Program-made: the position numbers and the translations under genes
DNA from: Siderastrea siderea
Taxonomy: Eukaryota > Cnidaria > Anthozoa > Scleractinia > Rhizangiidae
Reading direction: 5' to 3'
NCBI GenBank assembly: GCA_964030785.1
Contig: OZ034970.1
Span: 22,328,634-22,392,633 of the forward strand
DNA length: 64,000 nucleotides
The notes under the pieces: generated by a model
Told to the model about the DNA's origin: nothing
What the model saw: only the letters and a program-made list of their open reading frames with translations
Database searches by the model: none
In this document: positions 44,360 to 55,020 of the stretch, in pieces
Numbering within the stretch: the first letter of the stretch is position 1
How the letters are laid out: each line of letters opens with the position of its first letter

Positions 44360-47300
44360 CTAGGAGCACCTGGGTTTGCAACACAGAATGCTGGTGTACA
44401 GATGCTTGGTAAGCGTTGAGCAGCTGAGTATTGTATTAACCTGATCCAGTATGCAAGGAATGTAATACACACAGCGCTCTCTTTGTATCCTGCAATTGAA
44501 CACCCACTTGCTTGGCCCACATGGAGGGATTTTGTTGTTACAGAGTGGAAATGTTTTCTGGCTGCTTTGACGCCGCTTTCTATCTGCAAAATATCACAAC
44601 AAAAATATTAGTCTCATTACCAAGGATGGCAATGAGGTAGCTAAGTCATCTGCAGGGGGGGGGGGGGGGAGAGTTGAAATTCAGTTTATTCTTGGCACTT
44701 TAGCGGGTTCTCAAGTTGCCTACAAACACTTTGGGACTGTATCCACTCAGTGGAGGATTCTTTAAAATTGTGATTGGGGGCTTAATTGCTGCACGATTAA
44801 TGATGGCCCTTTCTAATTCCGCAGCAAAATAGGTTGCCAATTTTAGTTTTAACTCCTTTTTACTGACCCTCACAAAAAGTGCCCTATTCCAGTCCCCTAC
44901 TACAGACTATTTAATAGTCTTTCATAATACCTCGATTTGTGGTCTCAAATAAATCACATTTTAATAAATTCAGTAATGACCAAGTCTGGAGTGGAGTGGT
45001 ACTTTGAGAGTATAAAATGTCAAGTACAAGATCACAGCACATTTATACACCTGGGTGGAGAAAGATACTGTGAGACACATGTGTCAAGTACAAGATCACA
45101 GCTGACATTAGTACACTTGGGTGGAGAGAGACACTGAGAGTTAAGAGTTTGTACAAGAAAACCACAACTTTGTACACCTGGATGTAGAAAGGTACTATGA
45201 GAGAAAAGTGTCTTTTACAAGAATACAAGTGAACACATTTATACATCGTAGTGGAGAGAGCTGGTACTGTACGTGCACATACATACAAGAGTCAAGGCTT
45301 GAACATATGGTGAACACGCCAAGTTTAAGTTTTGGATGATGTTTAATTTGTAAGAATTTCCTGGATAATACGTAACTGAAGGATAAATCTGTGCATCTAT
45401 TCAAGCATGTTTTGGTGAGGGTGGAGACAATATATTTAAGTTGTCCAGGCTTACCAGCATGGATATTCCCTTCATCTCCAGCAACCACAGAAACTGCGTC
45501 AGGTGTGACTGGTTCCAAACGGTAGACTGGGAACTGGCCACAGAAATCTCGCACTTCGGGTCTCAAGGTTTTTTTGTCAACAATGTCACCAACTCTCCAT
45601 TGCTGGGTGACTTTTACAATGTTGTGACTTGGGGGCAAATTTGACAGCTGGAAGAGGCAATAAAATAGCATTATCACTAACGGTAATCCATCTTGATTAT
45701 GTAGCCATTGAGGGGACAAAAATAATGAAACCGTCAGTTTATAAAATTCCTTTCAAAAACAAGTTTTACTGGACATGTACCAAAACTGTTGAAAATGCTA
45801 AAAACTCTTCAAGTACTGTTGTACCTTAAGTGAGAGGGAATAGTTTCCATATTCACAGCAGAGCATCCATTTCCCACCCTATTCATGACTTGGTCTGAGG
45901 GTCTTGTTATTGATCAGGTTTAAAGGTTCTTAAGAACTCTTAAACCTTTTCATGAGTGAAAATACTCCTACTAGGATATTTCTGGATAACTTGAGGTGAC
46001 GTTTAAGAAGATGTAAAAAGAATTGCCTTTTTCAGTCCTTGTGACAACACATTTGGTCTCGGCAGGTCTGGTGGCAGTGGAGTGATGTGACAAACATGAT
46101 CCTTCTTCACACGACTGACTGTGATGTTCTGCAGGATAAAGAAACTAAAGTTACATTTCAGATTTCAGCGAGGCATATGCTTTGTGATTTAAGTTCCATA
46201 GGTGCCGAAAATGAACAGTGGCAGCTCAAGTGAAAGTGTCACTTTGTAAAACCTTACATCAATAATATTCATAAATTGTGAAGGGTATAGGGACACCACA
46301 TTACTCTATTTCTCCTGACAATTCCATCATGTTTTTATTGACCAGACAAGTGACAAGAACCTAATAGACCTATTAGTCTGTTTTGTCTCTTATGCGATTT
46401 TCTGCAAACATGAGTGTGAACAGTGAAACAGCAATAAACTATAAAATATTAGGCTTTTCAGATAATTTTGTGTGTTGAGACAAGGCTCCTGCTGGATAAT
46501 GCGCATGCTCCCTCACTGTATTTCAGTAATTGCTTTAGAAAAGTCAGGACTTGTTGAACTATAGTAGAGCATTAATTATTTATCAGTAGGCAAATTTGAT
46601 TATTTTTTACCATTTTGAAGTCATACATGTTGTCAGTCTCAGACAGTCCATTGTGGGGAGGTACTTTGAAATATGCAATGTCTTTCTTCTTGTCGATTTC
46701 AATTTTCTCATCAAACTTGGCACCTCTCTCTGAAATGTGGAGTTTAAACTTCTGTGATCTCACTTTTTGCTCCACGTCAAACTTTGGACCAGGGATCTGT
46801 GTTCATTGATAGACAGGAGCATTATAAAATTATATAAGACAAGCTAAACAACAAAATGGAAAATAAAATTTTGGGTTGGGTCATGCTAACTTTAGGCAAC
46901 TTCTACCAGTATTTGAGAAATGATGGAATTATATCCAATCAGTGTTGAAATCTCAGGTAACCTACAAAACAGACAAAAAAGGCTTTTGTACTTCTTTTCA
47001 TATCCGCGGTTGTCGTAAAATTGCCTCAAGCCAGTTAACACATCATTGCATTTTTTACATCTGGTGCAAGGAGAAAAGAGACCCTTTTAAGCTTAAATAT
47101 GCAATTTTGTCTAATAAATAGCTGGAGCTACCTTTCGGGATGTAATTTACATTAAATCCTCTTCTAGGCTACTAAAAAACAGCTCAGATCAGTGAACACG
47201 AGTTCACCGAACCGTTAATTAATTACCATGTATTATATTTTTTTTGTTGATGTTTGGGTATAAATGGATACCTTAAGCACCATTGTACCCCCCACAGCAG

Positions 47301-47845
47301 GTGTCATCTGACTGATACAAGCAAACAGAATCAATGCTGCAAGGGCAGAAGAAAATCCCTAAACAAAAAGAAAAGAAATAAACGTTGAGCAAAAACGAGG
47401 TCATTATAGAAACTGTACCCCTTCCCTTCTAGTATATCAGAATAATAACAATGATAATGGACCATATATTATCATAAGAGCTCATCAATAATAATAATAA
47501 TAGTAATAATAATAATAAAGATAATAAGCTTAATAATAAATTACACTTGTTACACACATATTACATACACTCGTACCCAGAGTTCACTGGCTTTTTGTTC
47601 GACCACCCGCTGGCCAAAAAGCCAGTGGACTCTGGGTACGAGATTGTCACCGACCTTGACGTCTGATAACGTGAGAAGACTGGTGCCCCTAGCAACAGCT
47701 GGCCACCAGGCTTCTCTCGTTAGGGGCACCAGTCTACTCTATTCTCTCTCTTCAAGCCCATAGGGATTTAACGCGTGCAAGCGGTTTTGCCCAGTTTAAA
47801 CGTTGAAGCCATGTAGCCAGGTAGAAGCCATCTTTTACTTACCAT
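44360..47845 (-). CDS. BRICHOS-domain secreted propeptide with C-terminal Cys-rich peptide
   Basis: Six coding exons on the minus strand: 47845-47843 (ATG only), 47358-47272, 46796-46611, 46128-46027, 45647-45455, 44583-44360; all phases agree, giving 264 residues. Residues 1-26: signal peptide (FSSALAALILFACISQ). 31-92: linker with KFDVEQKVRSQKFKL. About 85-175: BRICHOS domain with its two conserved Cys in KKDHVCHITPLPPDLPRP (C105) and LRPEVRDFCGQFPVYRL (C162). 191-195: DRKRR, a furin-type site. 196-264: a peptide with nine Cys. Intron 4 starts GC rather than GT (AAAAAG/gcaatt). BRICHOS domains chaperone their own precursor in the secretory pathway, and related invertebrate precursors release antimicrobial peptides. 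The activity of this peptide is not known. Confidence 0.85.
44650..44668. repeat. Poly-G tract in the last BRICHOS intron
   Basis: A run of about 15 G within aggggggggggggggagag. Length is uncertain in any assembly. Confidence 0.8.
45018..45265. repeat. Four diverged tandem copies of a SINE-tail-like unit (about 65 bp)
   Basis: The strings acacctgggtggagaaagat, acacttgggtggagagagac, acacctggatgtagaaaggt and tcgtagtggagagagctggt recur at regular spacing, each followed by a gtcaagtacaagatcaca-type piece. The unit looks like the tail of tRNA-derived SINEs multiplied in tandem, inside intron 5 of the BRICHOS gene. Confidence 0.65.
47486..47535. repeat. ATA/ATT microsatellite
   Basis: Interrupted aataataataat run in BRICHOS intron 1. 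Confidence 0.8.
47571..47641. repeat. Hairpin repeat in BRICHOS intron 1
   Basis: Arms ctcgtacccagagttcactg and the complement ending ctctgggtacgag, about 27 bp each with one mismatch and a short loop. Confidence 0.8.
47683..47735. repeat. Second hairpin repeat in BRICHOS intron 1
   Basis: Arms ggtgcccctagc and gttaggggcacc around a 25-bp loop, 40 bp from the hairpin at 47571. Confidence 0.75.
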
Positions 47846-47925
47846 TTTGATGATCGATTATTTCTTCGTGTGTCGAGAAATCTTCCAAACTCCACCCGAA
47901 ACGTAATGATTTCTTTGAAGCAACT

Positions 47926-47937
47926 GCCGCCTTTTAT
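47926..47937 (-). promoter_or_regulatory. TATA-like box of the BRICHOS gene
   Basis: Minus-strand gcataaaaggcg lies about 85 bases upstream of the ATG. That spacing leaves a 5' leader of about 50-60 bases. Inferred from position and sequence only. Confidence 0.4.
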
Positions 47938-49012
47938 GCAGTCTTGACAAGGAAGTAAAACAACTGAAGGATATTTTAAGCCGACAATTGTTTACAACTA
48001 TCACTACAAGCTTAAACGTGTCTGAGTCTTAGGAGTCATGAGTTCACTTCCTGAAGCATAGGGTGGGGATAGCTTAAGGGGGTGGGCAACTGGACAACGA
48101 GTTATTTTAACAATTTATTACAACAACAACTGGTTACAATACATTGTGGTTCCACCCGCAATGGTATCTCATTATAAAGTTCGTCTCAGTTGTTCAATAT
48201 TCACCACAATTAGTATGTTTCACAAGAACCAAATGAGTCCCGACTAAGCAGAGATTAATGAACGTACAGTTGTCGAGAATAAAGTTGTGATTCTGACTAA
48301 AAGTACTGTCATAAATGTTAATTGCCCTTAGATCTAGAGTGGAAGTAATAATGCGAACAGCTCTCATTACAATAGAATACATTTCATCAGTTTATCCACA
48401 ATAGGCTCAGTTTGCGAAAAGTAATGCCGTCAAGGCAACCCGATGTAGGGCTGAAGGCAAATTGTACAGTAAACATTTGCGTATTAAGTTTATAAAAGCG
48501 CTTCAAATATCTAAAACACCTAAAGGTTCATTTTCGTTCTTCTTCGTGGTGCAAGAGGTGTGGGGTGGGGTGGGGAAGCGTTAATGAAACGTCGTCTTGT
48601 GAACTTTCCTTTGCTTTGATTAATATGCAAATACGGGTACAGGATAACAGGAAATTAAGTGAAGCTGTAAATTTTAATTAAGTGTTCAGTTGACAGATAG
48701 AAATTTTAACATGCTGGCCAAACATACCCCGTTCATGAGGTTCATTACGGGAAGTTTTAACGATATTATTTTGAATAAAAATTCACTACAAAAACGTTCG
48801 AAAGCAAATCCCATTTTAGGCTCTGTTTTACAGATATTTAGGTTTTTAAAACGAGGATATTAAACAGTATTGGCTCCTCTCTTTTACGCTTGACGCATTT
48901 CGCTTCTCGCACTGACTCAAGAGGGCAATACAAACAGATGACACGTTCCTATTAGCACGTGAAAATGTTGTGCATGTGATACAATTCAGAAGGATTTGAA
49001 TTAGTATAGATG
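47938..49012. other. Upstream region of the BRICHOS gene; no gene seen
   Basis: AT-rich with a G-rich ggggtggggtggggaag stretch near 48560. Part of the 3.8-kb interval between the divergently transcribed BRICHOS and convertase genes. Confidence 0.45.
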
Positions 49013-49161
49013 TTAGGGTGGAATCATTTGTAGCATTCGCAGAGAGCTGTCGGATTTGTTCGTTGGAATTCGTTCTTCTTTTCAAGGTTAAAAACAATGA
49101 AAAATTCCAAAAGGCAAATTCGACGGCTATACGCGCATGCTGCAAATGATTCCACCCTTAG
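49013..49161. mobile_element. Short MITE (about 149 bp)
   Basis: Ends ttagggtggaatcatttg and caaatgattccaccctta are inverted copies. The flanks tatagatg / tataaatc are similar, a possible 7-8 bp duplication. Confidence 0.75.
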
Positions 49162-49235
49162 TATAAATCTACCAGCGTTCTATCGTAAATGCTGCAATCT
49201 GATTGACTACCCTACATTGTACTCGCTATCTATTT

Positions 49236-49738
49236 AACAATTAGATTATGAGCTCGAGATTTCTATCGCGTGATAGTTGATGAGGCCGAAGGCCGAATCA
49301 ACTATCACGCATAGAAATCGAGAGCGAATAATCTAATTGTTTTAGTATAAATCTCGATTAATATACCACGAAAGTGAAAAGTTTTACTTAATTGCATTGT
49401 TATTTTGAAGTTTAAGACTGCGCCTGCCACTCACCTTTTCGCTACTCACTATCTATCACAGAAGAGATAGCGAGTAGGATAGCGAATCAGATTGCAGCAT
49501 TTATGATAGAACGCTATTAGATTTATACTAATCCGTGATAGAGAGTAGCGAAAAGGTGAGCGACAGGTGCAGTCTTATACTTCAAAATAATAATGCAATG
49601 AAGTAAAACTTTTCACTTTAGTGGAATATAAATCGACATTTATACTAAAACATATTATTCGCTCTCGTTTCTGATACTTCGCACTCTCTAACTATCACGC
49701 GATAGAAATCTCTAGCTCATAATCTAATTGTTAAATAA
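49236..49738. mobile_element. Hairpin-headed element, family C, with a partial head at both ends
   Basis: Head 49236-49340: aacaattagattatgagctc, arms tttctatcgcgtgatagttg and caactatcacgcatagaaat, centre gatgaggccgaaggccgaa, closing taatctaattgtt. After a TIR-like ttagtataaatctcgat the body is itself inverted: gcctgccactcaccttttcg at about 49424 pairs with ggtgagcgacaggtgcag at about 49555. The right end repeats the outer arm (ctcataatctaattgtt, 49722-49738). The whole is a 0.5-kb compound palindrome. Confidence 0.7.
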
Positions 49739-51121
49739 AGATGAATTAGAAGAAACTGTAATTCAGAACATGTCAACCGTTCAAAGAAGTACACTGAAAG
49801 AACTGAATTACCAAAAAGTGAGGTGAAAAACTAAATAATAAAGATTTATCGTAGTCTACAAATGAGTGATCTACTGGGAAAAACTAATTCATGGGAAACA
49901 GAAGTCTACTTGAACTTGATCTCGCTTGAATTTCGATGAATTTATTTCCTTGTTGGCAGTTGGGTGCCCCCGAAATGGTCATCAGTATTTATAAAATACA
50001 ATCATAAACATGAGTTCAACAAATTTCCCAGGACCGAGGCAACAATAAGGAAGAGTCGGTTCAAACACGTGAAAACATGGTTGACGAGCTTGGAGGATCT
50101 TTGAAAGTCCGCGGCGACTGAAAACACTGTTCTGATCTATGAACTGATAGTCGTAAATGCAAAATATTTTTATTTTATAAACCGCGACCAAGGCAAATTT
50201 GCATAAATCTGAAGTGACTGTGTTTATACAGTTAGATATGGATAAACTTTTATTTCAAGTAATTTCCCATCAACATTGAATTTCACCTAAAGGCAGGCCG
50301 AGGCGACAAAAAAGGAAGAAAAGGAAAGAAAAAACGACAGGAATAAACTCTCCACTCTAACAGAAAAAAATGACTGTTACGCTCACGTGGACATATCACC
50401 ACGTTCTCAAATCGATCGCGAAGTTTCAATCCCATTTTCATAATTTTTATTAGCCTGCGAGCTGCAGTTCTGCTTGTAGATCTGGCTCAGCTTTTACAGA
50501 GTATGATGACCTATCTTGGTCGAATTTAATACACAGACTGGAAAAAGAGACAAATAAGTGCCTCCTTAGAATCGTCCGGATTTAAACTCTCGCTAATTCC
50601 TCCCTGCTTAATAAAGTCGAAAACCAGAATGTTTCGTATCAAGCCAAGGTCGTATCTCCTCCAGGTTTGTTGTCAAATACAAGCAAAGGTAAATTTGATA
50701 GCTGGTTATTTACCCCTGCGTGCAAAAAGATACTTTCTCAAGGCATTGCACTCTGAAAGCTGGCGCGTTGCCCAACCACATAAAAAGGAAAGAAACTCTG
50801 AAAGGTTTCGATTACGCACTTTTTGTTTTGGTTGCTAAGCAGCAACCATGAAATAGCTGTTGAAATGGGGGGGGGGGGTGTTGTTTAGGTTGGTTCGGGG
50901 GGGAATCCACTACATGGTAGGAGGTTTTACTATTTGGGCACTATCTCGGATTATTGCTCTCTTCATGTGGAGGATGCGGGCTCCTGATTTGAGGAATTGA
51001 CCTTCAAACGATAAGAAAAAGAACACATGGACATTATCAGCCTTGCTCCCTGATTTTCCTCTTACTTTTCCGTAAAACGATACCAGCAACTGCTGGTGGT
51101 TCGATTCAGCACAATTTCCAC
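49739..51121. other. Unassigned stretch upstream of the convertase gene
   Basis: No supported exon. A poly-G tract of about 10 lies near 50868 and another G-rich run near 50897. Frames at 49982-50191 and 50629-50838 lack context. Confidence 0.4.
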
Positions 51122-51489
51122 CACAGGCAGCCCAAGCTAACGTTGAGAGCTGCGCATAAATTAGACTGTTTTTTCCACGCTATGCATAATAATGACATCG
51201 GCAACATTTAAGAGTTTGTATGGAAATGATACAAAACGTCTCAAATTGCCACAAATCAGAAAGAAGTGGAAATAAAAATGATTTGCCTTATTTCATTGTT
51301 GTATTGGTCATTATTTGAGGGCTTCCTGGGCTGGTTTGAAGCTTTTTGGGCGAGAAATTGAGGTTTATATTTTTCATGTTTACTGAACGTTTAGAATTAA
51401 TTAAAGGCAGGAAACGCATTATTATGCATAGCGTGGAAAAAACAGTCTAATTTATGCGCAGCTCTCAACGTTAGCTTGGGCTACCTGTG
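51122..51489. mobile_element. MITE with perfect 65-bp inverted ends
   Basis: The arm starting gcccaagctaacgttgagag at 51130 is an exact complement of the arm ending at 51481 over about 65 bp, and the match weakens outward (cacaggyagccc). Element 0.36 kb, only 135 bp from the convertase start codon. Confidence 0.85.
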
Positions 51490-51624
51490 TTTCCACATAT
51501 TTTCCTTCTGCGTGAACACCACCCCCGGCCACATACACACTTCTTCACCCCCCGCCGCTCGAGAGACGTGGTTACTTAGTGCGACTTGTGTAAACAGGAA
51601 GCTTTTAGCGTCTTGTATGCCAAG

Positions 51625-54600
51625 ATGGCGGATGCCAAGGTAGAGATTCTGTGTCGTATTCTGTGGGTTATATTCTTCAGTGGAACAGAAATTTTTGCGG
51701 AAGATATCTATACTAACATCTGGGCAGTGAAAGTTCGTGGAAGTGTACAGAAGGCGAGGCAGCTATCCCTCGAGCTTGGTTTCTCTTACGACAGACATGT
51801 AAGTTCTTTTACTATAAGCTCATGAACTGTAAGCTCGCTACCTTTCGCTTTGCAACTTGCGCAGCTCGGTGAAAACTAACCTTATCTAAGCCGGTCACCT
51901 GCAATGCAAAATTTGGGGCCATTCCTTAGACAATCTAGAACTGTTATCATGATTACAGAGACGTATTAAAACTGAGCTAGCAGCAATCTCACCCTAGTGC
52001 GTAAGCATGCATCATAATCCTCTTGACTGCACGCTGCGCCCAAATCTTCCCACGTTCAGATTTTTTCCAAACTTTTGCTATAGTCATATAACGACCAACT
52101 CGTGTCAGAGAAGCAAAAAAAATTTTCGGGGGTCACGGTGCTCGTTTCAGAAGTAAAGCGTATTGGAAATGTTGTGTTTTTAGAGGCGAAAGCGGCTTTC
52201 TTGCTACAAGGAATAAAATAAGTTACGTGGAGGACTCTAGACCACGCGGAATTATTTATTTCATGGCAAATAGGCCTATTTAGTACATTTTTGCAGGCAA
52301 TATCTTCAAGTAAAATTAGCCTCACAAAAGGATAATTGTGAGTCATATATACCTGCCTTCGTAGAAAATTTCGATTTTATTTGAGTAGAAATAGCAAATA
52401 AAATTTAAACTTCTCACGTTCAGAATTTTTTTGTTTTTGGACGAAATGTAGAGAACTAGTAAAGGAAGTGATTTATCAAAAAAAACAGAATGGGGTCACC
52501 GCGCATTTAAGGGAGTTAAGCACGTTTATAGATACAAAAATACCCAACACCACTCTATTTGTCTGCATTTCTTAGTGCGCGCACTTGATTCATGACATGG
52601 GATGACATTGCGACGTGAATTACATGTATGTGTGCAGCAAGGATGCGCACAAACAATTAGCACGAAGGTCCTTAACCACCTTCGAACAACTCGACAAGTA
52701 CAAAATTATAGTAAATGACCAATAAAAAACTGTTTACAGCAGAGTTAAACCTGGAGAAAATTGTTGCAGAGTGCATGTTTGATTTCTTAGGACGAGCAAG
52801 AAACTTACCCTTCTAACAGAGGCTTTTCCTTTTGTATTTCTCTCGGGACGCTAAACAAGCCAACTACGTGAAATACCAGAGATGCGAACAGTACAACTTC
52901 GTACATGCTAAACAAAACTTGCCAGAAAGAAACACTCCGGCAGCGGGGTACAAGAAACTTTTAATTAGTCTTTGGTGTTGTGTTCACGATTTCTTTTGCA
53001 GTCATGCTCAACAAATGTTCACAGAAGGTAGGTTTTATACGGAAAGCTTTTGACACTAAAATTTATCGGGTGTACCTCGGTGTAAGAACCTGACAAGATT
53101 TTCTTTGTTTGTTAGCTTTTGTTTTGCTGTATGGTATTGTTTAAAATGTTTTGTTTCCTTTGTTTTACATCATCTGTGAGTTTCACAGGTTCTTGCACCG
53201 AGGTAAAGCCAAAATATCAAGACATGATCATGACACAAACATTAAAATTCACTTGGTAAACGTAAGTCAAGCTAAATAAGCACTGAACAAATTAATCTTA
53301 AATTGAAAACTAGAAAGGGCAGAAGCCATTGCCCTACATTATTACTGAACTTAGCAGTAAGTGTATAAATGCAACTGCAGTCGATGTAGCTCTGAGTTCA
53401 AGCAGCTCCAAATGTTGAAATAATATTGGATGTCATGTAAAATAAATTGAATTGCTTTCCTGGTTGAGACGAACATTTGATTTAGTGTTGTTTTTACCGC
53501 ATTCAGTCTGCAACCTCTGAACCAGGAACCATTATGTTTTGTGATTTGCAATTGTGTTCGTTTCAACTTTTGCAGCGAACTGTACAATGGTGAAATCATA
53601 CAGCTTCAATCTGCTTTGGCCGAAATACAACAATTTTTTAGAAAACACCAAACCTGTATCTCTGAAACTTAAATTCTTCTCTCATTTTTAAAAAATTACA
53701 AATTGCTCTGTCTTTTTGGGGGTTCTTCTGAGGTTGAAATGATTTTAATCGACGTTTTGGCTAGTTTAACTGGTCTTCTTCGGGTAAAAGATCATACCTG
53801 TACCACATTTTGTAGCCAATAATTGGAAGACTTTTAAGATAACAAATTTTCCAGCCTTTTTTCTGTGACGTTTAGAAATCACAATTACATATTATTATAT
53901 GCCTGAACTGGCCCGCACTGAAAAAGGAGCTTTCTGATTGGTTCCCTGAGTGGTCCAATTTTCATGGACCACTAAGATGGACCGCTCATGAAAAGATCTC
54001 ACTAAATCATGTTTTGGAAAAATTTTTGAAGAGAGAACAGTTTTGTGTGAAGTCGAAACCTTAATAAATGCTTTCTTGCCTATAATTTCAAAGGTAAAAA
54101 CCTCTGTGAAAATGACACTGTGAAAATCGTTAGTTCCCTTCTTTGTAGCATGCGCTTACTGGGAGAAATACGCTTTGCTGTTTGCAAATTTGTAAAGAGC
54201 CGTAATAAATCCGTTATTGAACTAGTTTGTTCGGTCCGTTTTGGGAAGATATTGGTCTCGTTCTTTTTTTGGAAGATCATGGACCTCACACATGACTGTA
54301 CATGACTGTACTGTGCCTCGCATGGCTGCATTTTTAGTGTCTCTCTAGTTGTCAAATAAATGGCTTCTATCCCCCTACCAAGTCTTACGTAACATCATTT
54401 CCAACGGCATGGCTGCATTACCACAGTAAAAGAGCAGGATGTCTCGTTAAAGAAAAACAATTTGTTCACTGTTACAAGATCAGCGTTGCTTAACCACGTG
54501 AAGTCAACCGTGTTGCGCTGTCCACAAGCTTTCTGCGATCTCATAATCCTGCCAACTGTATTTCTGTTACCACGTTGCTACTGGTTCACAGAATGTTGTT

Positions 54601-54964
54601 GTTCCAGCTGTAATACTGTCGAATGTGATGTTGCTAGCTCCTAAAATTGACGAAGTTTACGAGGCTATTCAAAATGCAAATGTGAGTCTTGAGTCGTGTG
54701 AGGAAAAGACCAAAATTTTGGAAAAGGTTAATATCAGTACTGCACTTTATGTAAAGACCTGCTTAAAAGCGTGCACTGTTTCTTCGCTGTAAATGGTTTC
54801 AAATGTTATATATTTTATTTTTGTGTTATTGCAACATTCCAGTAATTAGCATTGTGTTTTTATTAGACTTCATTTGTTTGTATTGTATTCACTTTTAACT
54901 TTTACCATGTAGTTTTAATCAGATGAAGAGCCTTTCTTAGTGGATACTCTGATAATAAACCATA

Positions 54965-55020
<56 letters not shown>

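Noticed and set aside
44302..44589. 95-codon frame starting MQIESGVKAARKHF
   Set aside because: It is another frame of the last BRICHOS exon. The spliced frame gives the Cys-rich peptide with correct phase.
49270..49300. Functional hammerhead ribozyme in the hairpin centre
   Set aside because: The invariant first C is replaced in family C, and the GAA is GAG in families A and B. The resemblance alone does not support catalysis.
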